The translations under genes were made by a program, and so were the position numbers. The notes beneath the pieces were generated by a model, which saw only the letters and a program-made list of their open reading frames with translations, was not told the origin of the DNA and made no database searches. From positions 62,001 to 126,000 of the forward strand of contig JADJSA010000002.1 in NCBI GenBank assembly GCA_016711925.1: a stretch of 64,000 nt of DNA, read 5' to 3'. Each line of letters starts with the position of its first letter. Within the stretch, counting starts at the first letter, position 1. Source of the stretch: Candidatus Methylophosphatis haderslevensis. Its GTDB lineage: Bacteria; Pseudomonadota; Gammaproteobacteria; Burkholderiales; Rhodocyclaceae. Below are positions 6,649-16,000 of this stretch, in pieces.

Positions 6649-8237
6649 GCGCCGCCCGCGCGGCAGGCGCGCCCGGGGAAGTAGCGTTCGCAGAAGTAGC
6701 ACTGCGTCATCGGCAGCCAGGCCGGTATCGCGTACCAGTGCTTGCGGATCGGTTCGAGCACGCCTTCGCGATAGGCGGCGTAGTTGAACACCCGCCCCAG
6801 CACGACCCAGAACGTCGCACCGCGAACGTCGATTTCGCGCACCTCGACCTCGCGGAAATATGGCACGTACTGCGCGGCAAGGTCGGGTGCGCTCTTGCGC
6901 AGGATGAGGATGTTCTGGGCATCAAGCGTGCGAAAGTCGGTGAGGATGTCGTCGTGTCGCGCATGGCTCGAACCGGGGCCGAACACGCTGAAGTAGCGCC
7001 GCGCATTGTAGGACATGGTCACCGCCGGCGAATAGCCATCGGCGGCGAAGTGGTAGTCGCGCTCGAACGGGCGCAGCCGCTCCAGCAGCTCGTGCGGCTT
7101 GACCGTCATGACGATGCCGTCGTACTGGCGGGTGTGGCGCCAGGTCTCGACCGGCAGCAGCGCCACCACGCCGATCAATAGCACGTGCGCCGCGGCGAAT
7201 CCGGCGAAAAATCGCACCGCCGCCGGACGCCGCGTCTCCGGCAGGGCGCGGGCGAACAGCATCAGCACGAAGGGCACGAACGACAGCACCCAGTGCGCGC
7301 CGATGGTCTTGACCAGCGACAGACCGGCGAACAGCGCCAGCGGCGCACCGGCGATCAGCATCGTGGCGCGCGATTGCGCGTCGTGCCACATCGCGGACAG
7401 GGCGACGCGCAGCTTCGCCAGGCGCCAGAGCACAATCGGCGTCAGCAGGTAGAGCATCATCGCCAGATAGAGCAGCGGGGTTTTCCAGCCGAGGCCGGTG
7501 TTGCCTTCATGCCGGTTGAACAGGTTGAACATGATGTTCGACCAGCAGTGCTGTATGTTCCACCAGATGTTGAGCGCCGGGCCGAACGCGGCGCCGCCAA
7601 TTACCAGCAGCAGCCCGGTCAGCTTGCGCCGGCTCGGACGCCACAGCGCATGCAGCGCGTAGGCGAGTCCGAGCAGCACCGAGAAATACTTCGACAGGAA
7701 GGCGCCGCCGAGCAGCGCGCCGGCCAGCAGGTAGAAGCGCGGGTCGTCGTCGCGCGCGGCGCGGATGAAGGCCAGCGCCGAGAAGAAGGAAAAATAGACC
7801 AGCGGCGTGTCGGTGGTGATCAGCACGTTCCACACGTTGGCCGGCGCCAGCAGCACCAGCAGCGCGGCGAACCACGCCGTATCGTCGGCCGAGGCCGGTT
7901 GGCGCTCGCTGGCGCGCCCGCACAGGAATGCCTGGGTTGCCAGCGACAGCAGCGCGGGCTGCAAGACGACCGGCAGGCGCAGCCACCATTCGGCGTGCGA
8001 GACCTGGAGCAATGCGGCGAGCCACCAGCCGACCATCGGCGGATGGTCGTAAAAGCCCCAGTCGGGTTTCAGGCCCCATTCGATGAAGTAGGCCTCGTCG
8101 CCGGTGATCGGCAGGATGGCGGCAAGCCAGAGGCGAAACGCCAGGCTCACCGTGATCAGGAACAGGCAGAGCCGGCGCAGTGCCCCCGCCTCGAACATCA
8201 GTGCCGCCATCGGCCGCGGGCCGAGCCGTGACGACAA
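6645..8237 (-). CDS. Family 39 (ArnT/PMT-like) membrane glycosyltransferase
   Basis: 530 residues, about ten to twelve membrane segments. The first periplasmic loop carries ITGDEAYFIEW followed by FYDHPPMVGWWLA, the PMT/ArnT signature with the acidic catalytic residue and a His for the lipid phosphate. Members move a sugar from undecaprenyl phosphate to lipid A or protein at the outer face of the inner membrane. The start used is a TTG at 8237, with GAGG eight bases upstream, directly abutting the aroG stop; an ATG at 8210 (MAALMFEAG) is possible. The C-terminus is unusual in ending with a cysteine-bearing CYFCERYFPGRAC tail. The gene overlaps the downstream UbiA-like gene by four bases, forming a lipid-sugar cluster with the GT2-GtrA and GT-C-like genes. 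Confidence 0.85.
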   Translation of the reverse strand: MSSRLGPRPMAALMFEAGALRRLCLFLITVSLAFRLWLAAILPITGDEAYFIEWGLKPDWGFYDHPPMVGWWLAALLQVSHAEWWLRLPVVLQPALLSLATQAFLCGRASERQPASADDTAWFAALLVLLAPANVWNVLITTDTPLVYFSFFSALAFIRAARDDDPRFYLLAGALLGGAFLSKYFSVLLGLAYALHALWRPSRRKLTGLLLVIGGAAFGPALNIWWNIQHCWSNIMFNLFNRHEGNTGLGWKTPLLYLAMMLYLLTPIVLWRLAKLRVALSAMWHDAQSRATMLIAGAPLALFAGLSLVKTIGAHWVLSFVPFVLMLFARALPETRRPAAVRFFAGFAAAHVLLIGVVALLPVETWRHTRQYDGIVMTVKPHELLERLRPFERDYHFAADGYSPAVTMSYNARRYFSVFGPGSSHARHDDILTDFRTLDAQNILILRKSAPDLAAQYVPYFREVEVREIDVRGATFWVVLGRVFNYAAYREGVLEPIRKHWYAIPAWLPMTQCYFCERYFPGRACRAGGA

Positions 8238-9323
8238 TCAACCGTCCTCGTCGGCGGCAATCAGCCGGCGGGCGCGCACGGCCTCGGCCAGCAGATCGAG
8301 CAGCACCACACTGTCGTCCCAGCCGATGCAGGCGTCGGTAATGCTCTTGCCGTATTGCAGCGGCTTGCCGGGCACCAGATCCTGGCGCCCTTCCTCGAGA
8401 TGCGATTCGATCATCAGGCCGATGATGCGATCCTCGCCGGCCGCGACCTGCCCGGCGACATCGCGCGCCGCATCGATCTGCAGCTTGTACTGCTTGCGGC
8501 TGTTGCCGTGCGAACAGTCGATCATCAGGCGCTGCCACAGGCCGGCGGCGGCCAGTTCCTGGCACGCCTTGTTGACGCTGGCGGCGCCGAAGTTCGGCTC
8601 CTTGCCGCCGCGCAATATGACATGGCAATCGTCGTTGCCGTTGGTCGAGACGATCGCCGAGTGGCCGCCCTTGGTCACCGAGAGGAAGTGGTGCGGGCTG
8701 GCCGCCGCCTTGATGGCCTCGACCGCGATGCGGATGTTGCCGTCGGTACCGTTCTTGAAGCCGACCGCGCACGACAGCCCCGAGGCCAGTTCGCGATGCA
8801 CCTGCGATTCGGTGGTGCGCGCGCCGATCGCGCCCCAGGAGATCAGATCGGCGATGTACTGCGGCGTGATCATGTCGAGGAACTCGGTGCCCGCCGGCAG
8901 GCCGAGTTCGTTGATTTCCCACAGCAGCTTGCGCGCAAGGCGCACGCCCTCGTTGATCATGAAACTGCCGTCCAGACGCGGATCGTTGATCAGGCCCTTC
9001 CAGCCGACCGTGGTGCGCGGCTTCTCGAAGTACACGCGCATCGCGACCAGCAAGTCTTGCTTGAGCCGCTCGGCATGCTCAAGCAATTTGCGCGCGTACT
9101 CGATCGCCGCTTCGTAGTCGTGGATCGAACACGGTCCGATCACCACCAGCAGCCGGTCGTCGCCGCCGTGCAGAATGCGATGGATGCCCTGGCGGGCGGC
9201 GAAGGTGGTTTCCACCGACTTCTCGGTGGTCGGGTACTCGCGCAGCACATGCGCTGGCGGCGCGAGTTCCTTGATCTCGCGGATTCGGACGTCGTCGGTT
9301 TGCAGCTTGAGCGGTGCGTTCAT
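8238..9323 (-). CDS. aroG: 3-deoxy-7-phosphoheptulonate synthase (DAHP synthase, class I)
   Basis: 361 residues from the ATG at 9323 (MNAPLKLQTDDVRIREIKEL), the length usual for AroF/G/H-type enzymes. Recognisable blocks include VVIGPCSIHDYEAAIEYA, MRVYFEKPRTTVGWKGL, the GTDGNIRIAVEAI phosphate-binding stretch, IDCSHGNSRKQYK and GKSITDACIGW near the end. It condenses phosphoenolpyruvate and erythrose-4-phosphate to DAHP, the first step of aromatic amino acid synthesis; which amino acid inhibits it cannot be told here. The stop codon abuts the TTG start of the GT39 gene, so it may be transcribed with the sugar cluster by read-through although the functions are unrelated. An upstream in-frame start at 9431 is rejected because it would add 36 unconserved residues. 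Confidence 0.95.
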   Translation of the reverse strand: MNAPLKLQTDDVRIREIKELAPPAHVLREYPTTEKSVETTFAARQGIHRILHGGDDRLLVVIGPCSIHDYEAAIEYARKLLEHAERLKQDLLVAMRVYFEKPRTTVGWKGLINDPRLDGSFMINEGVRLARKLLWEINELGLPAGTEFLDMITPQYIADLISWGAIGARTTESQVHRELASGLSCAVGFKNGTDGNIRIAVEAIKAAASPHHFLSVTKGGHSAIVSTNGNDDCHVILRGGKEPNFGAASVNKACQELAAAGLWQRLMIDCSHGNSRKQYKLQIDAARDVAGQVAAGEDRIIGLMIESHLEEGRQDLVPGKPLQYGKSITDACIGWDDSVVLLDLLAEAVRARRLIAADEDG

Positions 9324-9467
9324 TTCGTGTGGCGCCCGGCCCGGGCGTCGCGCAATCGGGAAAGCTCGGGATTTTACCGGAATCCTCGCCTGCTCCCGCT
9401 TTGCGCCCCCGCAATGCGCCAAGTCGGGCACAGCCAGGCGCCGCCAGCGACCTTGCCCGGCGCCGGC

Positions 9468-10937
9468 CTAACCGGTGCCACCCACCGTCAGGCCGTCGAT
9501 GCGCAGCGTGGGCTGGCCGACCCCCACCGGCACGCTCTGGCCATCCTTGCCGCAGGTGCCGACCCCGGGGTCGAGCGCCATGTCGTTGCCGATCATCGAC
9601 ACCCGCGTCAGCGCGTCGGGCCCGTTGCCGATCAGCGTCGCGCCCTTGACCGGGTAGGTGATCTTGCCGTTCTCGATCATGTAGGCCTCGGCGGCCGAGA
9701 AGACGAACTTGCCACTGGTGATGTCGACCTGCCCGCCGCCGAAGTTGGCCGCGTACAGGCCGTGTTTGACCGAGGCGATGATCTCGGCCGGATCCATGTC
9801 GCCGCCGAGCATGCAGGTGTTCGTCATGCGTGGCAGCGGCAGGTGGGCGAACGATTCGCGCCGGCCGTTGCCGGTGACCGGCACGCCCATCAGGCGCGCA
9901 TTGAGGCTGTCCTGCAGGTAGCCGGTGAGGATGCCATCCTCGATCAGCACGGTGCGCTGAGTCGGGTTGCCTTCGTCGTCGATGGTCAGCGAACCGCGGC
10001 GATGCGGAATCGTGCCGTCGTCGATCACCGTGACGCCCTTCGCGGCAACGCGCTGGCCCATGTGCCCGGCGAACGCCGAACTGCCCTTGCGGTTGAAGTC
10101 GCCCTCGAGCCCGTGACCGATCGCCTCGTGCAGCAGGATGCCCGGCCAGCCATTGCCGAGCACCACGCTCATGGTGCCGGCCGGCGCCGCCCTGGCGTGC
10201 AGATTGGTCGCCGCCTGATGCACCGCCTTTTCGGCATAGTCCTGCAACACCGCGTCGGTGAAGTAGGCGTAGTCGAAGCGCCCACCGCCGCCCGAGGAAC
10301 CCTGCTCGCGCTTGCGCCCGTCTTTCATGATCACCGAAACCGAAACCCGCGTCAGCGGCCGCACATCGGCCGCCATGTGGCCGTCGCTGCGCGCCACCAG
10401 CACCACGTCATAGACGCCGACGATGTGGGCCGTCACCTCGACCACCCGCGAATCGGCCTTGCGGGCGAACTGTTCCAGACGTTCGAGCAGTTGCACCTTC
10501 TCGGTATCCGACAGCGAGGCGATCGGATCGCTGGCGACATAGAGCGGGCGCGGCCTGGCCCGCGCCAGCATCGGTATCAGCTTGCTCACACCCTGGGCGG
10601 CGATAGCCCGCGTGGCACCCGCGGCGGCTTCCAGCGCCGGCAGACTGATTTCATCGGAATAGGCAAAGGCGGTCTTCTCGCCCGATACCGCGCGCACGCC
10701 GACGCCCTGCTCGATGCTGAAACTGCCGGACTTGACGATGCCCTCCTCGAGACCCCACGACTCGGAACGCTGATACTGGAAGTACAGGTCCGCATAGTCG
10801 AGGCGGTGGCCGAACAGGCGCCCGAGCACGCCTTCGAGCTGGCGCGGCGTGAGGTCGTAGGGCGCGAGCAGGCTGGACTGCGCCGCAGCGAACAGGGTGG
10901 CGGAATCGATTCGCGGCGCTTCGAGTGTCTGGGTCAT
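9468..10937 (-). CDS. tldD: Metalloprotease TldD (PmbA/TldD family)
   Basis: 489 residues, close to the 481 of the E. coli protein. The zinc-binding HEAIGHGLEGD motif (HExxxH) lies at about residues 270-280, preceded by LGNGWPGILL, and the C-terminal part has the GGGQVDITSGKFVFSA and GNDMALDPGVGTCGK blocks of the family. TldD works with PmbA/TldE as a heterodimeric protease that degrades unfolded peptides and matures microcin B17-type products. It follows the carbon-nitrogen hydrolase gene with six bases between them, an arrangement common in betaproteobacteria (yhdP, nit, tldD). The start ATG at 10937 gives MTQTLEAPR. Nothing unusual is seen. The partner pmbA is not in the window. Confidence 0.95.
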   Translation of the reverse strand: MTQTLEAPRIDSATLFAAAQSSLLAPYDLTPRQLEGVLGRLFGHRLDYADLYFQYQRSESWGLEEGIVKSGSFSIEQGVGVRAVSGEKTAFAYSDEISLPALEAAAGATRAIAAQGVSKLIPMLARARPRPLYVASDPIASLSDTEKVQLLERLEQFARKADSRVVEVTAHIVGVYDVVLVARSDGHMAADVRPLTRVSVSVIMKDGRKREQGSSGGGGRFDYAYFTDAVLQDYAEKAVHQAATNLHARAAPAGTMSVVLGNGWPGILLHEAIGHGLEGDFNRKGSSAFAGHMGQRVAAKGVTVIDDGTIPHRRGSLTIDDEGNPTQRTVLIEDGILTGYLQDSLNARLMGVPVTGNGRRESFAHLPLPRMTNTCMLGGDMDPAEIIASVKHGLYAANFGGGQVDITSGKFVFSAAEAYMIENGKITYPVKGATLIGNGPDALTRVSMIGNDMALDPGVGTCGKDGQSVPVGVGQPTLRIDGLTVGGTG

Positions 10938-10943
10938 GGGGTT

Positions 10944-11753
10944 TCAGAAGTGAATGGTTCGGTGGCGCAACGCCGGCAGGCGGGTGCGGATATCGGTCAT
11001 GCTATCGAGGTCCATGTCGGCGACGACGACTCCCGGCCCCTTGGCCAGGCGCGCGATCACCCTGCCCCAGGGATCGACGACCATGCTGTCGCCCCAGGTG
11101 CGCCGGCCGCTCGGATGCTCGCCGCCCTGTGCCGCAGCCAGCACGTAGCACTGGTTCTCGACGGCGCGCGCGCGCAGCAGCAATTCCCAGTGCGCCTCGC
11201 CGGTCGGCTCGGTGAAGGCGGCCGGCACCACGATCAGCGCAAGCTCGCCCATCGCCCGGTACAACTCGGGAAAGCGCAGGTCGTAGCACACCGAGAGTCC
11301 GACGTTGCCGCAGGGCGCCTCGAAGTACACGATGTCGTCGCCCGGCTCGATGGTCTGACTCTCGTCGTAACGCTCGGTTCCCTGCTCGAAGCCGAACAGG
11401 TGGATTTTGTCATAGCGCGCAACCCGCCTGCCCTGCGGATCGAAGACCAGCGTGCTGTTGCGTACCTTGTCGTCTGCCGATGCGACCAGCGGCAGCGTGC
11501 CGCCGACCAGCCAGACGCCGTGGCGCCGCGCCGCATCGGCAAGAAAACGCTGGATCGGCCCCTCGCCGTCGTGCTCGCGCAGCCGCAGCTTGGCGCGCTC
11601 GTCGCCGATCACCGGAAAGTACTCGGGCAAGGCAACGAGCTGCGCGCCCCGCGCCACCGCATGCCCGATCAGCGAATCGGCAGAGGCGAGATTCTCGGCG
11701 ACATCGGGGCCGGAAACCATCTGTACGGCGGCGATACGATAGAGTGAGTTCAC
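10944..11753 (-). CDS. Carbon-nitrogen hydrolase, Nit/omega-amidase family
   Basis: 269 residues with the nitrilase-superfamily catalytic triad: Glu44 in LPEYFPVIG, Lys116 in YDKIHLFG and Cys156 in SVCYDLRFPE. The sequence around the cysteine fits the Nit1/Nit2 branch, whose bacterial members (YbeM type) hydrolyse deaminated glutathione as a repair step, or act on alpha-keto-glutaramate. It lies directly upstream of tldD with a six-base gap and probably shares its transcript. In related bacteria the gene follows yhdP directly; here about 1.3 kb of accessory DNA separates the two. The ATG at 11753 is the first in frame. The exact substrate is not resolved. Confidence 0.88.
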   Translation of the reverse strand: MNSLYRIAAVQMVSGPDVAENLASADSLIGHAVARGAQLVALPEYFPVIGDERAKLRLREHDGEGPIQRFLADAARRHGVWLVGGTLPLVASADDKVRNSTLVFDPQGRRVARYDKIHLFGFEQGTERYDESQTIEPGDDIVYFEAPCGNVGLSVCYDLRFPELYRAMGELALIVVPAAFTEPTGEAHWELLLRARAVENQCYVLAAAQGGEHPSGRRTWGDSMVVDPWGRVIARLAKGPGVVVADMDLDSMTDIRTRLPALRHRTIHF

Positions 11754-11863
11754 CGGTCGGCCTTGCTCATCAGGAGTTCGGATTGTCGGGGACCGGCATG
11801 CTGCCAGGCGGTTCGCCTGCAGGATTCAATCATGGTCGCCGGATCTATGCCGCGCCGCGCCAA

Positions 11864-12178
11864 CTACGCTGCCTCGGCGTGCAGTTTGACCCCCAACGCA
11901 CGCGCCACCTTCAGCACAGTGGCAAAGCTGGGATTTCCATCGCCACTGAGCGCGCGATAGAGACTCTCGCGGCTGAGACCCGCATCCTTGGCGACTTGGC
12001 TCATACCCTTTGCGCGGGCGATGTCCCCAAGCGCCTTTGCAATGCCAGCCGCGTCCTCGGGCGCTTCATCGAGCCAGGCGTCGAGGTAAGCAGCCATCTC
12101 CTCAGGCGTGCGCAGATGTTCCGCAACGTCATACGGTGTCGTCCGAATCTTGGCGATCTTGCTCGAAGCACGAGGCAT
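11864..12178 (-). CDS. Antitoxin of a HigBA-like type II module
   Basis: 104 residues. The N-terminus (MPRASSKIAKIRTTPYDVAEHLRTPEEMAAYLDAWL, broken here for length as residues 1-36) matches the TIGR02684-type addiction-module antidote family, and residues about 55-95 form a Cro/C1-type HTH with MSQVAKDAGLSRESLYRAL. It should bind and neutralise the toxin encoded six bases upstream and repress the shared promoter. A perfect 6-bp inverted repeat between the -35 and -10 of that promoter is the likely operator. Order is toxin first, antitoxin second, as in higBA. The module sits between yhdP and nit, which are otherwise usually adjacent, so it is probably an insertion. Confidence 0.88.
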   Translation of the reverse strand: MPRASSKIAKIRTTPYDVAEHLRTPEEMAAYLDAWLDEAPEDAAGIAKALGDIARAKGMSQVAKDAGLSRESLYRALSGDGNPSFATVLKVARALGVKLHAEAA

Positions 12179-12184
12179 GGCGTA

Positions 12185-12478
12185 CTACTCCTTGAAATCC
12201 CTGGCCAGATTGATGGCCAATCGAATGTCGTTCTGCTGTGTCGACTTGTCGCCTCCTGCAAGCAGTAGCAGCAGGCGCGTTCCGCCCTCCGAGCAATACA
12301 CCCGATACCCAGGACCAAAGTCGATCTTAAACTCGCTGACGCCCTCGGCAAGGTTTCGGCGTTGGCCGGGATTCCCACCGATCAGGCGTTCGACCCGCAT
12401 GAGAATCCGCGCCCGGCCGGCCTGGTCCTTGAGCTTGTCGATCCACTCGGCGTACTCGTCGGTCCTCTCTACTCGCAC
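12185..12478 (-). CDS. Toxin of a HigBA-like module (RelE/ParE superfamily, PF05973 type)
   Basis: 97 residues from the GTG at 12478: R-V-E-R-T-D-E-Y-A-E-W, then IDKLKDQAGRARILMRVERL, GNPGQRRNLAEGVSEFKI and GPGYRVYCSEGGTRLLLLLAGGDKSTQQNDI. These are the conserved blocks of the HigB/Gp49 family, whose members cut mRNA at the ribosome. The longer in-frame GTG at 12496 is disfavoured because it falls inside the promoter spacer. With the promoter at 12485-12512, transcription would begin at or next to the GTG at 12478, so the message may be leaderless. The gene ends six bases before the antitoxin ATG. Confidence 0.85.
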   Translation of the reverse strand: MRVERTDEYAEWIDKLKDQAGRARILMRVERLIGGNPGQRRNLAEGVSEFKIDFGPGYRVYCSEGGTRLLLLLAGGDKSTQQNDIRLAINLARDFKE

Positions 12479-12484
12479 TCCAGC

Positions 12485-12512
12485 AGTGTAGCCCACACGC
12501 TACAGATGTCAA
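12485..12512 (-). promoter_or_regulatory. Toxin-antitoxin promoter with embedded palindromic operator
   Basis: On the minus strand, TTGACA (12512-12507), a 16-bp spacer and TACACT (12490-12485) form a good sigma-70 promoter. The spacer carries the perfect inverted repeat TGTAGC-N6-GCTACA (12487-12504), which overlaps the -10 edge, the expected position for an antitoxin-bound operator. Confidence 0.6.
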
Positions 12513-12707
12513 TGGTGGGAGACTGTTCGCTGCAAAACCGTACAACCGCGCGTACTTCCGAACGCGGAGCGCACCCGCGACGCACTGCGACTTTCGTGGT
12601 GCCGGCAATGGTGAGGAAGGAAAACCCGTCGCGCAAACGTCTGGGGTTCGACTTGCCACAGGGCTCGCCCCCGAAACAGCCGAAGCCTTGCCCACTCCAC
12701 GAACAGG

Positions 12708-13068
12708 CTACCCGACATCTTTCGAGGTATAGGCAAAACACAATAAAGCAACAGGCACAGCCAAGACCGTCGCGACGAGGTAGTTCCACCCGATCGCAAG
12801 GATGACGACGGTAATGCCACAACCAAGATGGACTCGACAGATGCAGCGGCAAATAGACAACGATCCGCCGAGCAAGAGCGTTGCCAGTAGTAACGTCCCA
12901 GCGACGGATAAGAATTCGACAGCCCCAGGGATCGCAAGCACTGATTCAAATTCGGTGCTTCCAGAATTCGAGTATCCGAGCCATAGCCAAAGGGTTCCCG
13001 CCGAGAATAGGGCGAACTCTCAAGTAGATGACTCCGGCGACTAAAGCGAGGCCTTTGCGCCTGTTCAT
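12708..13068 (-). pseudogene. Small polytopic membrane protein gene, apparently frame-broken
   Basis: An ATG at 13068, six bases after the yhdP stop and preceded by AAGG, opens MNRRKGLALVAGVIYL. That frame then loses character, whereas the next frame reads EFALFSAGTLWLWLGY and runs to a stop at 12708 through VEFLSVAGTLLLATLLLGG and ITVVILAIGWNYLVATVLAV. Joining the two frames near 13018-13023 (one base) gives about 120 residues with three or four hydrophobic segments. No family is recognised. The region is less GC-rich than yhdP and nit and lies in the same inserted stretch as the toxin-antitoxin pair. It could instead be two unrelated small frames. Confidence 0.4.
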
Positions 13069-13073
13069 GACAG

Positions 13074-16000
13074 CTACCTTACGATATCGGCCGGCGCGGA
13101 TGGCTGTCGCGCGGCGGCCAGTTTCACCACCTGCGGATCGCGCCACGTGCCACTCACGCCGTATTCGTAGGCAAACAACTTCTCGATCGGATCCTTGAAA
13201 ACCTTCTGGGCTAGCAGCGTCGCGACCCCGGCCACCGGATTGGCGATCGCCGCGCCGAGTGCGACGCCTTCGGAGAGCGTCGGCTGCACCCTGACGCGCA
13301 GATCCTGGGTTTCCGCCGCCAGATCGGTGCTGCCCGACATCTGCACTTTCGCGGCCGGGCCGCGGATGCCCAGATCGTCGGTACGAATCACGCCGTGGGC
13401 GACTTTCATGCTGCCGGAAATGTTGTCGAATGAAAACCCGTCGGAGAACACATCGCGGAAATCGAGCGAAATGCGCCGCGGCAGCGCCTGCAGCGAAAGC
13501 ACGCCTAGCAGCCGTCCGACGCCCGGCTCGAGCTTGTTGAACTGGCCGCTCGATACATCCAGCGCCAGATCGCCGGCCAGCGACGGATAGTCGATCGACG
13601 TCGGGGCGCCATGCCAGCCGAGTTTTCCCTCGAGGCGGGCATTGCCCCGGCGCACCGCGTCCTCGTAGCCGAGGCGTTCGAGCATCTTGCCGACGTTCGG
13701 GCTTTGCAGCTTGAAGGCGATCTGCGTTTCCGAGGTACGGGACGCGCCATCCGCCATGTGCCATTGCCCCTCGCCGGTGACGCCGCCATCGCCGTTGATG
13801 ATCGAAAAGCGGTCGATCTGCCACAGGTTGCCGCGGTTGACTGCAACCAGTTCCAGTTTTCCCAATGGCTTGCCGCGCAGACTGAAGTTCTCGGCCACCA
13901 CATCGAGGCCCGGCAGCTCCTGCGGCGGGGTGTCGACCGCCTCTGCTGGCGGATTCGGCGCCGGGGTCGATCGCACTTCCGCAAGAGAAAGGTTCCTCAG
14001 CCGCGCCTGCAGGCGGCCGCGCTCGCCGTCGCGCCAGAACAGATCGCCGTTCATCTCGCGGCTTTCGACACGGGCCTGCCAGATGCCGTCTCTGACCATG
14101 GCCTGCAGCGTCAGGTTGGAGAAACGCTGGCCGAACGCGTTGAGCACATTGGCGCGCAGCGCCAGCATCGACCAGGGCAGCGGACGTTCCGCCTCGGCCC
14201 CGCCGGCCGGCACCATCAACCGCCGCCAGGCATCGAGATCCAGCGTGCCCAGACTGCCCGCCACCGCAAGGCCGCGATCGGGCATCGGCGCGAGTTCGCG
14301 AATGCCGATGCCACCGCGTTCGACAACGGTCTGCTGGCCGTCGCGCTTGCGCAGCAGGCGTACGTCGAGCAGTTGATCGAGTGCGATATGCAGTTCGTCG
14401 CTGCCGGCCGGCGCGCCGGGCGGCTTGCCCAGTTCGATGCGCAGCGGCAGCGCGCTGCCGGCCGGCTTGTTGAGCGGCTCGGGCAGACTCGAGGTGATGC
14501 CCAGCAGGTCGCTGTCTACCATAAGGGTCGCGCTCTGCCCGCGCACCGCGACGGTGGCGCGCCACGGCGTGCTGCCCGAGAGGTGGTCGAACCACGGCGA
14601 ATCGGCCAGGCGCCGCAGGTCGGCAACGCTGGCATTGCCGCCGAGGTTGAGCATGACCTTGCCATCGCTCTCGGTCTGCGCCGTCACCGCCACCGGGGCG
14701 CCGAAGATCTTCGCGCCGGCGTTGCGGATGGTCAGCGCGCGCTCGGTAAACTCGACCTTGCCACCCGCCTCGGTGATCGGCGGCAGACCGCTGGCGGCCA
14801 CCAGCTCGTTGCCGGCGAACTGGTAGCTGCCGTTGACGCGGGTATCGACCACATGATCGAGCGGCATGTCGATCGCCAGGTTGAGTGTGCCGTTACCGGT
14901 TGCGCGCATCTCTTCGGTGACGCGGTCGAGTCGTGCCTGCACAGGACTGGCATTGATGAAGGCGAGGAACTCGCTGGTCGGGCCGTCGGCACGGCCGCGA
15001 ATGAGCAGCCGCGCGTCTTTCGGATGCGTCAGGTCGGGAATCTCGGCCGTGGTGTCGCTGATCACCGCGCCGAGCGAATTGGCGCGCTTGCCGGTGATCA
15101 GCATGCGTTCGCCATGGAACAGCATGGTGCCGGCGATGTTGGTCAGCTCGGGCCAGCCGGTCGCATAGCCCAACCGGGCACCGGTAAAGTCCGCGGCAAC
15201 CCGGAATTCGCCGCCCTTGTCGCGAACCCACGGAAATTCCCGCAGGTCGCCCTTGACGCGCAGCTTGATGTTCTCGGCCTGGCCGTCATGCAGCGACGAC
15301 TTGACCCAGGCGCGCGTCAGTTCGCCGGCGACGAACGGCAGATAGCGCCAGACCTCGGCCGCCTTGCCGCGCCTGAAACTGCCGGTCAGGTCGATGTCAC
15401 CCGGCGAGTGGGTCGAATTGGCCGAATTGGCTGAACTGGCCGAATCGGGCCGCGAGATGAATTGCCCGGCCACGCTTCCGGCAATGTCGGGGTTGGCAAA
15501 ATCGACCTTGGGGAACGTCACTTCGACGCGCTGGTCGTCCACACGCCAGTGCACCTGCGCATCGAGTTCGTCGAGTGCGATGCGCGGCTCGGGGAACACC
15601 CGCGGCAGGCTCACCGAGGCCTTGCGACCGCTGAGCGTGGCCGACCCACCGGCCTGCGACGCGTCGATCGTGCCCGACACGGCGGTGAAGCCGGGCAGCA
15701 GCCCGCGCGCCTGCAATGCGGTATCGGCAAACCGGGCGCGGCCCTGCCAGGCGGCAAGCTTGTCGCGGTCGCCGGTCCACCCGGCGCGCAGGTCGAACAC
15801 CTTGCCGCGCGGGGCGAACTCGGCCAATGCGCGCCTCGTTTCCGGGTCGAGCGGCAGATTGCCCGCCAGTTGCGTGAGGGCCGCCAGATCGAGTTCGCTG
15901 GCGCTGAGTTCGCCGTGCGGCGGTTTGTCACCGCTGCCCTGGCGCCAGCCGAGTTGCAGATCCACGGGCTTGAGCTGCAGATCGTCGCGGGTCGCCAGCG

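Noticed and set aside
8355..11747. A 1130-codon plus-strand open frame opposite aroG and tldD
   Set aside because: It is antisense to well-conserved genes; such frames arise from strong third-position GC bias, and its protein has no family resemblance.
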